Under the pieces are notes generated by a model. It saw only the letters and a program-made list of their open reading frames with translations. It searched no databases and had not been told where the DNA came from. Shown one piece after another: positions 23,081 through 36,730 of a stretch of 64,000 nucleotides of DNA. The stretch covers positions 3,438,001-3,502,000 of the forward strand of contig JAWQEG010000166.1 of NCBI GenBank assembly GCA_033782935.1, written 5' to 3'. Both the position numbers and the translations under genes were made by a program. Source of the stretch: Petrolisthes cinctipes (Eukaryota > Arthropoda > Malacostraca > Decapoda > Porcellanidae). The number at the start of each line of letters is the position of its first letter. The first letter of the stretch is position 1.

Positions 23081-26000
23081 ATCGAATTTTCGGGTGTTTT
23101 GAGCCTGAATTTGAGATATAAACGGGTACAGAAGATGCATACACATATCGACTTTGGACACTTAAAATATCGATTTTTAGCATCTTTTGAGCCTATATTT
23201 TGAAAACATTCTAGCACTGACTGGACATGTACAGATCGCTTTTGGGACCCAAAAATATCGAATTTTCAGGTGTTTTGAGCCTGAATTTGAGATATAAACG
23301 GGTACAGAAGATGCATGCACATATCGACTTTTGGGCACCTAAAATATCGATTTTGAGCATGTTTTGGGTCTGTATCTTGAAAACATTCTAACTAGGAGTA
23401 GGTATGTACAGATCGCTTCTAGGACCCAAAAATACCGAATTTTCCGGTGTTTTGAGCCTGAATTTGAGATATAAACGGGTACAGAAGATGCATGCACATA
23501 TCGACTTTTGGGCATCTAAAAGATCGATTTTCAGTATGTTTTGGGCCTGTATTTTGAAAATACTCTAACACGGAGTCGGCATGTACAGTTCGCTTCTAGG
23601 ACCCCAAAATATCGAATTTTCAGGTGTTTTGGGCCATAATTTGAAATATCGACTTTGGGTACCTAAAATATCGATTAATAGCATGTTTTGGGCCTATATT
23701 TTGAAAATATTCTAGCACTAAGTAGGCATGTACAGATCGCTTCTGGGACCCCAAAATATCGAATTTTCGGGTGTTTTGAGCCTGAATTTGAGATATAAAC
23801 GGGTATAGAAGATGCATGCATATATCGACTTTTGGGCACCTAAAATATCGATTTTGAGCATGTTTTGGGTTTGTATCTTGAAAACATTCTAACTAGGAGT
23901 AGGGATGTACAGATCGCTTCTAGGACCCAAAAATACCGAATTTTCGGGTGTTTTGAGCCTGAATTTGAGATATAAACGGGTACAGAAGATGCATACACAT
24001 ATTGACTTTGGGCACCTAAATATCGATTTTCAGCATGTTTTGAGCCTGTATTTTGAAAATACTCTAACTAGGAGTAGGCATGTACAGATCGCTTCTGGGA
24101 CCCAAAAATATCGAATTTTCAATTGTTTTGAGCCTGAATTTGAAATATAAACGGGTACAGATGATGCATGCACTTATTAACTTTGGGCACCTAAAATATC
24201 GATTTTCAGCATGTTTTTGGCCTGTATTTTGAAAATACTCTAACTAGGAGTAGGCATGTACAGATCGCTTCTGGGACCCAAAAATATCGAATTTTCGGGT
24301 GTTTTGAGCCTGAATTTGAGATATAAACGGGTACAGATGATGCATGCACATATCGACTTTGGACACTTAAAATATCGATTTTTAGCATCTTTTGAGCCTA
24401 TATTTTGAAAAAATTCTAGCACTGAGTAGGCATGTACAGATCGCTTCTGGGACCCAAAAATATCGAATTTTCGGGTGTTTTGAGGTTGAATTTGGGTTAT
24501 AAACGGGTACAGAAGATGAATACACATGTTGACTTTGGTCACCTAAAATATCGATTTTCAGCTTGTTTTGGGCCAGTATTTTGAAAATACTCTAACACGG
24601 AGTAAGCAAGTACAGATCGCTTTTGGGACCCCAAAATATCGAATTTTCGGGTGTTTTGAGCCTGAATTTGAGATATAAACGGGTACAGAAGATGCATCAA
24701 CATTTTGACTTTTGGGCACCTAAAAGATCGATTTTCAGTATGTTTTGGGCCTGTATATTGAAAATACTCTAACACGGAGTAGGCATGTACAGATCGCTTC
24801 TGGGACCCCAAAATATCGAATTTTTGGGTGTTTTTGGCCGGAATTTGAGATATCGACTTTGGGCACCTAAAATATCTATTTTTAGCATGTTTTGGGCCTA
24901 TATTTTGAAAATATTCTAGCACTGAGTAGGCATGTACAGATCGCTTCTGGGACCCCAAAATATCGAATTTTCGGGAGTTTTGAGCCTGAATTTAAGATAT
25001 AAACGGGTACAGAAGATGCATGCACATATCGACTTTTGGGCACCTAAAAAATCGATTTTGAGCATGTTTTGGGTCTGTATCTTGAAAACATTCTAACTAG
25101 GAGTAGGGATGGACAGATCGCTTCTAGGACCCAAAAATACCGAATTTTCGGGTGTTTTGAGCCTGAATTTGAGATATAAACGGGTACAGAAGATGCATAC
25201 ACATATTGACTTTGGGCACCTAAAATATCGATTTTCAGCATGTTTTGGGCCTGTATTTGGAAAATACTCTAACTAGGAGTAGGCATGTACAGATCGCTTC
25301 TGGGACCCAAAAATATCGAATTTTCAGGTGTTTTGAGCCTGAATTTGAGATATAAACGGGTACAGATGATGCATGCACATATTAACTTTGGGCACCTAAA
25401 ATATCGATTTTCAGCATGTTTTTGGCCTGTATTTTGAAAATACTCTAACTAGGAGTAGGCATGTACAGATCGCTTCTGGGACCCAAAAATATCGAATTTT
25501 TGGGTGTTTTTGGCCGGAATTTGATATATCGACTTTGGGCACCTAAAATATCGATTTTTAGCATGTTTTCTGCCTATATTTTGAAAATATTCTAGCATTG
25601 AGTAGGCATGTACAGATCGCTTCTGGGACCCCAAAATATCGAATTTTCGGGTGTTTTGAGCCTGAATTTGAGATATAAACGGGTACAGAAGATGCATGCA
25701 CATATCGACTTTTGGGAACCAAAAATTTCGATTTTGAGCATGTTTTAGGTCTGTATCTTGAAAACATTCTAACTAGGAGTAGGGATGTACAGATCGCTTC
25801 TAGGACCCAAAAATACCGAATTTTCGGGTGTTTTGAGCCTGAATTTGAGATATAAACGGGTACAGATGATGCATGCACTTATTAACTTTGGGCACCTAAA
25901 ATATCGATTTTCAGCATGTTTTTGGCCTGTATTTTGAAAATACTCTAACTAGGAGTAGGCATGTACAGATCGCTTCTGGGACCCAAAAATATCGAATTTT

Positions 26001-27370
26001 CGGGTGTTTTGAGCCTGAATTTGAGATATAAACGGGTACAGATGATGCATGCACATATCGACTTTGGACACTTAAAATATCGATTTTTAGCATCTTTTGA
26101 GCCTATATTTTGAAAAAATTCTAGCACTGAGTAGGTATGTACAGATCACTTCTGGGACCCCAAAATATCGAATTTTCGTGTGTTTTGAGCCTGAATTTGA
26201 GATATAAACGGGTATAGAAGATGCATGCATATATCGACTTTTGGGCACCTAAAATATCGATTTTGAGCATGTTTTGGGTCTGTATCTTGAAAACATTCTA
26301 ACTCGGAGTAGGGATGTACAGATCGCTTCTAGGACCCAAAAATACCGAATTTTCGGGTGTTTTGAGCCTGAATTTGAGATATAAACGGGTACAGAAGATG
26401 CATACACATATTGACTTTGGGCACCTAAAATATCGATTTTCAGCATGTTTTGGGCCTGTATTTTGAAAATACTCTAACTAGGAGTAGGCATGTACAGATC
26501 GCTTCTGGGACCCAAAAATATCGAATTTTCGGGTGTTTTGAGCCTGAATTTGAGATATAAACGGGTACAGAAGATGCATACACATATCGACTTTGGACAC
26601 TTAAAATATCGATTTTTAGCATCTTTTGAGCCTATATTTTGAAAACATTTTAGCACTGACTGGACATGTACAGATCGCTTTTGGGACCCAAAAATATCGA
26701 ATTTTCAAGTGTTTTGAGCCTGAATTTGAGATATAAACGGGTACAGAAGATGCATGCACATATCGACTTTGGACACTTAAAATATCAATTTTTAGCATCT
26801 TTTGAGCCTATATTTTTAAAAAATTCTAGCACTGAGTAGGCATGTACAGATCGCTTCTGGGACCCAAAAATATTGAATTTTCGGGTGTTTTGAGGTTGAA
26901 TTTGGGTTATAAACGGGTGCTGAAGTTAAATACACATGTTGACTTTGGTCACCTAAAATATCGATTTTCAGCTTGTTTTGGGCCTGTATTTTGAAAATAC
27001 TCTAACACGGAGTAAGCAAGTACAGATCGCTTCTGGGACCCCAAAATATCGAATTTTCGGGTGTTTTGAGCCTGAATTTGAGATATAAACGGGTACAGAA
27101 TATACGTCCTCATTTTGACTTTTGGGCACCTAAAAGATCGATTTTCAGTATGTTTTGGGCCTGTATATTGAAAATACTCTAATACGGAGTAGGCATGTAC
27201 AGATCACTTCTGGGACCCCAAAATATCGAATTTTTGAGTGTTTTTGGCCTGAATTTGAGATATCGACTTTGGGCACCTAAAATATCGTTTTTAGCATGTT
27301 TTCGGCCTATATTTTGAAAATATTCTAGCACTGAGTAGGCATGTACAGATCGCTTCTGGGACATCAAAAT
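23081..27370 (+). repeat. 4,290-bp tandem duplication, copy b
   Basis: Second copy. After 27,370 the sequence continues as copy 2 of the 8,730-bp unit, and identity with copy a persists to about 27,415, where AAACGGATAAGAAG replaces AAACGGGTACAG. The 18.8-21.6 kb segment therefore exists three times in the window: 18,791-21,566, 23,081-25,856 and 31,811-34,586. Confidence 0.86.
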
Positions 27371-30300
27371 ATCGAATTTTCGGGTGTTTTGAGCCTGAAT
27401 TTGAGATATAAACGGATAAGAAGATGCATGCACATATCGACTTTTGGGCACCTAAAATATCGATTTTGAGCATGTTTTGGGTCTGTATCTTGAAAACATT
27501 CTAACTAGGAGTAGGTATGTACAGATCGCTTCTAGGACCCAAAAATACCGAATTTTCCGGTGTTTTGAGCCTGAATTTGAGATATAAACGGGTACAGAAG
27601 ATGCATGCACATATCGACTTTTGGGCATCTAAAAGATCGATTTTCAGTATGTTTTTTGGGCCTGTATTTTGAAAATACTCTAACACGGAGTCGGCATGTA
27701 CAGTTCGCTTCTGGGACCCCAAAATATCGAATTTTCAGGTGTTTTGGGCCAGAATTTGAAATATCGACTTGGGTACCTAAAATATCGATTAATAGCATGT
27801 TTTGGGCCTATATTTTGAAAATATTCTAGCACTGAGTAGGCATGTACAGATCACTTCTGGGACCCCAAAATATCGAATTTTCGGGTGTTTTGAGACTGAA
27901 TTTGAGATATAAACGGGTATAGAAGATGCATGCATATATCGACTTTTGGGCACCTAAAATATCGATTTTGAGCATGTTTTGGGTCTGTATCTTGAAAACA
28001 TTCTAACTAGGAGTAGGGATGTACAGATCGCTTCTAGGACCCAAAAATACCGAATTTTCGGGTGTTTTGAGCCTGAATTTGAGATATAAACGGGTACAGA
28101 AGATGCATACACATATTGACTTTGGGCACCTAAAATATCGATTTTCAGCATGTTTTGGGCCTGTATTTTGAAAATACTCTAACTAGGAGTAGGCATGTAC
28201 AGATCGCTTCTGGGACCCAAAAATATCGAGTTTTCGGGTGTTTTGAGCCTGAATTTGAGATATAAACGGGTACAGAAGATGCATACACATATCGACTTTG
28301 GACACTTAAAATATCGATTTTTAGCATGTTTTGAGCCTATATTTTGAAAACATTCTAGCACTGACTAGACATGTACAGATCGCTTTTGGGACCCAAAAAT
28401 ATCGAATTTTCGGGTGTTTTGAGCATGAATTTGAGATATAAACGGGTACAGATGATGCATGCACATATCGACTTTGGACACTTAAAATATCGATTTTTAG
28501 CATCTTCTGAGCCTATATTTTGAAAAAATTCTAGCACTGAGTAGGCATGTACAGATCGCTTCTGGGACCCAAAAATATCGAATTTTCGGGTGTTTTGAGG
28601 TTGAATTTGGGTTATAAACGGGTACAGAAAATTAATACACATGTTGACTTTTGTCACCTAAAATATCGATTTTCAGCTTGTTTTGGGCCTGTATTTTGAA
28701 AATACTCTAACACGGAGTAAGCAAGTACAGATCGCTTCTGGGACCCCAAAATATCGAATTTTCGGGTGTTTTGAGCCTGAATTTGAGATATAAACGGGTA
28801 CAGAAGATGCATCCTCATTTTGACTTTTGGGCACCTAAAAGTTCGATTTTCAGTATGTTTTGGGCCTGTATATTGAAAATACTCTAACACGGAGTAGGCA
28901 TGTACAGATCACTTCTGGGACCCCAAAATATCGAATTTTGGGTGTTTTTGGCCTGAATTTTAGATATCGACTTTGGGCACCTAAAATATCGATTTTTAGC
29001 ATGTTTTCGGCCTATATTTTGAAAATATTCTAGCACTGAGTAGGCATGTACAGATCGCTTCTGGGACCCCAAAATATCGAATTTTCGGGTGTTTTGAGCC
29101 TGAATTTGAGATATAAACGGATAAGAAGATGCATGCACATATCGACTTTTGGGCACCTAAAATATCGATTTTGAGCATGTTTTGGGTCTGTATCTTGAAA
29201 ACATTCTAACTAGGAGTAGGTATGTACAGATCGCTTCTAGGACCCAAAAATACCGAATTTTCCGGTGTTTTGAGCCTGAATTTGAGATATAAACGGGTAC
29301 AGAATATGCATGCACATATCGACTTTTGGACATCTAAAAGATCGATTTTCAGTATGTTTTGGGCCTGTATTTTGAAAATACTCTAACACGGAGTCGGCAT
29401 ATACAGTTCGCTTCTGAGACCCCAAAATATCGAATTTTCAGGTGTTTTGTGCCAGAATTTGAAATATCGACTTTGGGTACCTAAAATATCGATTAATAGC
29501 ATGTTTTGGGCCTATATTTTGAAAATATTCTAGCACTGAGTAGGCATGTACAGATCACTTCTGGGACCCCAAAATATCGAATTTTCGGGTGTTTTGAGCC
29601 TGAATTTGAGATATAAACGGGTATAGAAGATGCATGTATATATCGACTTTTGGGCACCTAAAATATCGATTTTGAGCATGTTTTGGGTCTGTATCTTGAA
29701 AACATTCTAACTTGGAGTAGGGATGTACAGATCGCTTCTAGGACCCAAAATTACCGAATTTTCGGGTGTTTTGAGCCTGAATTTGAGATATAAACGGGTA
29801 CAGAAGATGCATACACATATTGACTTTGGGCACCTAAAATATCGATTTTCAGCATGTTTTGGGCCTGTATTTTGAAAATACTCTAACTAGGAGTAGGCAT
29901 GTACAGATCGCTTCTGGGACCCAAAAATATCGAATTTTCGGGTGTTTTGAGCCTGAATTTGAGATATAAACGGGTACAGATGATGCATGCACATATCGAC
30001 TTTGGACACTTAAAATATCGATTTTTAGCATGTTTTGACCCTATATTTTGAAAACATTCTAGCACTGACTAGACATGTACAGATCGCTTTTGAGACCCAA
30101 AAATATCGAATTTTCGGGTGTTTTGAGCCGGAATTTGAGATATAAACGGGTACAGATGATGCATGCACATATCGACTTTGGACACTTAAAATATCGATTT
30201 TTAGCATCTTTTGAGCCTATATTTTGAAAAAATTCTAGCACTGAGTAGGCATGTACAGATTGCTTCTGGGACCCAAAAATATCGAATTTTCGGGTGTTTT

Positions 30301-33300
30301 GAGGTTGAATTTGGGTTATAAACGGGTACAGAAGATGAATACACATGTTGACTTTGGTCACCTAAAATATCGATTTTCAGCTTGTTTTGGGCCTGTATTT
30401 TGAAAATACTCTGACACGGAGTAAGCAAGTACAGATCGCTTCTGGGACCCCAAAGTATCGAATTTTCGGGTGTTTTGAGCCTGAATTTGAGATACAAACG
30501 GGTACAGAAGATGCATCAACATTTTGACTTTTGGGCACCTAAAAGATCGATTTTCAGTATGTTTTGGGCCTGTATATTAAAAATACTCTAACACGGAGTA
30601 GGCATGTACAGATCGCTTCTGGGACCCCAAAATATCGAATTATTGGGTGTTTTTTGCCGGAATTAGAGATATCGACTTTGGGCACCTAAAATATCGATTT
30701 TTAGCATGTTTTCGGCCTATATTTTGAAAATATTCTAGTACTGAGTAGGCATGTACAGATCGCTTCTGGGACCCCAAAATATCGAATTTTCGGGAGTTTT
30801 GAGCCTGAATTTAAGATATAAACGGGTACAGAAGATGCATGCACATATCGACTTTTGGGCACCTAAAATATCGATTTTGAGCATGTTTTGGGTCTGTATC
30901 TTGAAAACATTCTAACTAGGAGTAGGTATGTACAGATCGCTTCTGGGACCCCCAAAATATCGAATTTTCGGGTGTTTTGAGCCTGAATTTGAAATATAAA
31001 CGGGTCCAGAAGATGCATACACATATCGACTTTGGACACTTAAAATAACGATTTTTAGCATGTTTTGAGCCTATATTTTGAAAACATTCTAGCACTGACT
31101 AGACATGTACAGATCGCTTTTGGGATCCAAAAATATCGAATTTTCGGGTGTTTTGAGCCTGAATTTGAGATATAAACGGGTACAGATGATGCATGCACAT
31201 ATCGACTTTGGACACTTAAAATATCGATTTTTAGCATCTTTTGAGCCTATATTTTGAAAAAATTCTAGCACTGAGTAGGCATGTACAGATCGCTTATGGG
31301 ATCCAAAAATATCGAATTTTCGGGTGTTTTGAGGTTGAATTTGGGTTATAAACGGGTGCAGAAGATGAATACACATGTTGACTTTGGTCACCTAAAATAT
31401 CGATTTTCAGCTTGTTTTGGGTCTGTATTTTGAAAATACTCTAACACGGAGTAAGCAAGTACAGATCGCTTCTGGGACCCCAAAATATCGAATTTTTGGG
31501 TGTTTTGAGCTTGAATTTGAGATATAAACGGGTACAGAAGATGCATCAACGTTTTGACTTTTGGGCACCTAAAAGATCGATTTTCAGTATGTTTTGGGCC
31601 TGTATATTGAAAATACTCTAGCACGGAGTAGGCATGTACAGATCGCTTCTGGGACCCCAAAATATCGAATTTTTGGGTGTTTTTGGCCGGTATTTGAGAT
31701 ATCGACTTTGGGCACCTAAAATATCGATTTTCAGCATGTTTTGGGCCTGTATTTTGAAAATACTCTAACTAGGAGTAGGCATGTAGAGATCGCTTCTGGG
31801 ACCCAAATATATCGAATTTTCGGGTGTTTTGAGCCTGAATTTGAGATATAAACGGGTACAGAAGATGCATACACATATCGACTTTGGACACTTAAAATAT
31901 CGATTTTTAGCATCTTTTGAGCCTATATTTTGAAAACATTCTAGCACTGACTGGACATGTACAGATCGCTTTTGGGACCCAAAAATATCGAATTTTCAGG
32001 TGTTTTGAGCCTGAATTTGAGATATAAACGGGTACAGAAGATGCATGCACATATCGACTTTTGGGCACCTAAAATATCGATTTTGAGCATGTTTTGGGTC
32101 TGTATCTTGAAAACATTCTAACTAGGAGTAGGTATGTACAGATCGCTTCTAGGACCCAAAAATACCGAATTTTCCGGTGTTTTGAGCCTGAATTTGAGAT
32201 ATAAACGGGTACAGAAGATGCATGCACATATCGACTTTTGGGCATCTAAAAGATCGATTTTCAGTATGTTTTGGGCCTGTATTTTGAAAATACTCTAACA
32301 CGGAGTCGGCATGTACAGTTCGCTTCTAGGACCCCAAAATATCGAATTTTCAGGTGTTTTGGGCCATAATTTGAAATATCGACTTTGGGTACCTAAAATA
32401 TCGATTAATAGCATGTTTTGGGCCTATATTTTGAAAATATTCTAGCACTAAGTAGGCATGTACAGATCGCTTCTGGGACCCCAAAATATCGAATTTTCGG
32501 GTGTTTTGAGCCTGAATTTGAGATATAAACGGGTATAGAAGATGCATGCATATATCGACTTTTGGGCACCTAAAATATCGATTTTGAGCATGTTTTGGGT
32601 TTGTATCTTGAAAACATTCTAACTAGGAGTAGGGATGTACAGATCGCTTCTAGGACCCAAAAATACCGAATTTTCGGGTGTTTTGAGCCTGAATTTGAGA
32701 TATAAACGGGTACAGAAGATGCATACACATATTGACTTTGGGCACCTAAATATCGATTTTCAGCATGTTTTGAGCCTGTATTTTGAAAATACTCTAACTA
32801 GGAGTAGGCATGTACAGATCGCTTCTGGGACCCAAAAATATCGAATTTTCAATTGTTTTGAGCCTGAATTTGAAATATAAACGGGTACAGATGATGCATG
32901 CACTTATTAACTTTGGGCACCTAAAATATCGATTTTCAGCATGTTTTTGGCCTGTATTTTGAAAATACTCTAACTAGGAGTAGGCATGTACAGATCGCTT
33001 CTGGGACCCAAAAATATCGAATTTTCGGGTGTTTTGAGCCTGAATTTGAGATATAAACGGGTACAGATGATGCATGCACATATCGACTTTGGACACTTAA
33101 AATATCGATTTTTAGCATCTTTTGAGCCTATATTTTGAAAAAATTCTAGCACTGAGTAGGCATGTACAGATCGCTTCTGGGACCCAAAAATATCGAATTT
33201 TCGGGTGTTTTGAGGTTGAATTTGGGTTATAAACGGGTACAGAAGATGAATACACATGTTGACTTTGGTCACCTAAAATATCGATTTTCAGCTTGTTTTG

Positions 33301-34586
33301 GGCCAGTATTTTGAAAATACTCTAACACGGAGTAAGCAAGTACAGATCGCTTTTGGGACCCCAAAATATCGAATTTTCGGGTGTTTTGAGCCTGAATTTG
33401 AGATATAAACGGGTACAGAAGATGCATCAACATTTTGACTTTTGGGCACCTAAAAGATCGATTTTCAGTATGTTTTGGGCCTGTATATTGAAAATACTCT
33501 AACACGGAGTAGGCATGTACAGATCGCTTCTGGGACCCCAAAATATCGAATTTTTGGGTGTTTTTGGCCGGAATTTGAGATATCGACTTTGGGCACCTAA
33601 AATATCTATTTTTAGCATGTTTTGGGCCTATATTTTGAAAATATTCTAGCACTGAGTAGGCATGTACAGATCGCTTCTGGGACCCCAAAATATCGAATTT
33701 TCGGGAGTTTTGAGCCTGAATTTAAGATATAAACGGGTACAGAAGATGCATGCACATATCGACTTTTGGGCACCTAAAAAATCGATTTTGAGCATGTTTT
33801 GGGTCTGTATCTTGAAAACATTCTAACTAGGAGTAGGGATGGACAGATCGCTTCTAGGACCCAAAAATACCGAATTTTCGGGTGTTTTGAGCCTGAATTT
33901 GAGATATAAACGGGTACAGAAGATGCATACACATATTGACTTTGGGCACCTAAAATATCGATTTTCAGCATGTTTTGGGCCTGTATTTGGAAAATACTCT
34001 AACTAGGAGTAGGCATGTACAGATCGCTTCTGGGACCCAAAAATATCGAATTTTCAGGTGTTTTGAGCCTGAATTTGAGATATAAACGGGTACAGATGAT
34101 GCATGCACATATTAACTTTGGGCACCTAAAATATCGATTTTCAGCATGTTTTTGGCCTGTATTTTGAAAATACTCTAACTAGGAGTAGGCATGTACAGAT
34201 CGCTTCTGGGACCCAAAAATATCGAATTTTTGGGTGTTTTTGGCCGGAATTTGATATATCGACTTTGGGCACCTAAAATATCGATTTTTAGCATGTTTTC
34301 TGCCTATATTTTGAAAATATTCTAGCATTGAGTAGGCATGTACAGATCGCTTCTGGGACCCCAAAATATCGAATTTTCGGGTGTTTTGAGCCTGAATTTG
34401 AGATATAAACGGGTACAGAAGATGCATGCACATATCGACTTTTGGGAACCAAAAATTTCGATTTTGAGCATGTTTTAGGTCTGTATCTTGAAAACATTCT
34501 AACTAGGAGTAGGGATGTACAGATCGCTTCTAGGACCCAAAAATACCGAATTTTCGGGTGTTTTGAGCCTGAATTTGAGATATAAA
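26137..34586 (+). repeat. 8,730-bp tandem duplication, copy 2 (8,450 bp kept)
   Basis: Near-exact copy of 13,117-21,566. The left border is seen where the upstream match fails (AAAAAATTCTAG and GTAGGTATG here against AAAATATTCTAG and GTAGGCATG near 13,100). The right border is at 34,587, where ATAAATGGGTACAG replaces ATAAACGGGTACAG and a different monomer type follows. The last 280 bp expected from copy 1 are missing, so later rearrangement removed them. Confidence 0.85.
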
Positions 34587-36719
34587 TGGGTACAGAATAT
34601 GCATTCATATATTGACTTTGGGCAACTAAAATATCGATTTTCAGCATGTTTTGGGCCTGTATTTTGAAAATCATCTAACTAGGAGTAGGCATGTACAGAT
34701 CGCTTCTTGTTACCCAAAAATATCGAATTTTCGGGTGTTTTGAGCCTGAATTTGAGATATAAACGGGTACACATGATGCATGCACATATCGACTTTGGAC
34801 ACTTAAAATATCGATTTTTAGCATGTTTTGAGCCTATATTTTGAAAAAATTCTAGCACTGAGTAGGCATGTACAGATCGCTTGTGGGACCCAAAAATATC
34901 GAATTTTCGGGTGTTTTGAGGTTAAATTTGGGATATAAACGCGTACAGAAGATGCATTTACATATCGACTTTTGGGCACCTAAAAGTTCGATTTTCAGTA
35001 TGTTTTAAGCCTGTATTTTGAAAATACTCTAACACGGAGTAGGCATGTACAGTTCGCATCTGGGACCCCAAAATATCGAATTTTCGGGTGTTTTGGGCCT
35101 GAATTAGAGATATCGACTTTGGGGACCTAAAATATCGATTTTTAGCATGTTTTCGGCCTATATTTTGAAAATATTCTAGCACTGAGTAGGCATGTACAGA
35201 TCGCTTCTGGGACCCCAAAATATCGAATTTTCGGGTGTTTTGAGCCTGAATTTGAGATATAAACGGGTATAAAAGATGCATGCATATATCGACTTTTGGG
35301 CACCTAAAATATCGATTTTGAGCATGTTTTGGGTCTGTATCTTGAAAACATTCTAACTAGGAGTAGGGATGTAAAGATCGCTTCTAGGACCCAAAAATAC
35401 CGAATTTTCGGGTGTTTTGAGCCTGAATTTGAGATATAAACGGATACAGAAGATGCATACACATATTGACTTTGGGCACCTAAAATATCGATTTTCAGCA
35501 TGTTTTGGGCCTTTTTTTTGAAAATACTCTAACTAGGAGTAGGCATGTACAGATCGCTTCTGGGACCCAAAAATATCGAATTTTCAGGTGTTTTGAGCCT
35601 GAATTTGAGATATAAACGGGTACAGAAGATGCATACACATATCGACTTTGGACACTTAAAATATCGATTTTTAGCATGTTTTGAGCCTATATTTTGAAAA
35701 CATTCTAGCACTGACTAGACATGTACAGATCGCTTTTGGGACCCAAAAATATCGAATTTTCGGGTGTTTTGAGCCTGAATTTGAGATATAAATGGGTACA
35801 GATGATGCATGCACATATCGACTTTGGACACTTAAAATATCGATTTTTAGCATCTTTTGAGCCTATATTTTGAAAAAATTCTAGCACAGAGTAGGCATGT
35901 ACAGATCACTTCTGGGATCCAAAAATATCGAATTTTCGGGTGTTTTGAGGTTGAATTTGGGTAATAAACGTGTGCAGAAGATGAATACACATGTTGACTT
36001 TGGTCACCTAAAATATCGATTTTCAGCTTGTTTTGGGCCTGTATTTTGACAATACTCTAACACGGAGTAAGCAAGTACAGATCGCTTCTGGGACCCCAAA
36101 ATATCGAATTTTTGGGTGTTTTGAGCTGGAATTTGAGATATAAACGGGTACAGAAGATGCATCAACGTTTTGACTTTTGGGCACATAAAAGATCGATTTT
36201 CAGGATGTTTTGGGCCTGTATATTGAAAATACTCTAGCACGGAGTAGGCATGTACAGATCGCTTCTGGGACCCCAAAATATCGAATTTTTGGGTGTTTTT
36301 GGCCGGAATATTATATATCGACTTTGGGCACCTAAAATATCGATTTTTAGCATGTTTTCTGCCTATATTTTGAAAATATTCTAGCACTGAGTAGGCATGT
36401 ACAGATCGCTTCTGGGACCCCAAAATATCGAATTTTCGGGTGTTTTGAGCCTGAATTTGAGATATAAACGGGTACAGAAGATGCATGCACATATTGACTT
36501 TGGGCACCTAAAATATCGATTTTCAGCATGTTTTGGGCCTGTATTTTGAAAATACTCTAACTAGGAGTAGGCATGTACAGATTGCTTCTGGGACCCAAAA
36601 ATATCGAATTTTAGGGTGTTTTGAGCCTGAATTTGAGATATAAGCGGGTACGGAAGATGCATGCACATATCGACTTTGGACACTTAAAATATCGATTTTT
36701 AGCATGTTTTGAGCCTATA

Positions 36720-36730
36720 TTTTTTTTTTT
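36720..36730 (+). repeat. Poly-T run (11 T) inside a monomer
   Basis: CCTATA is followed by 11 T and then AAACATTC, replacing the usual TATTTTGAAAACATTC. This is one of five such monomers; the others, at 38,914, 43,697, 48,959 and 53,720, have 12 T. They mark copies of one ancestral monomer across the 36-54 kb region. Confidence 0.9.

Noticed and set aside
35512..35519. Short poly-T (8 T) in GGGCCTTTTTTTTGAAAATAC, also near 40,607 and 42,489
   Set aside because: It is only two substitutions in the usual TGTATTTTG segment, inherited by duplication. It is not a terminator and no gene is near.
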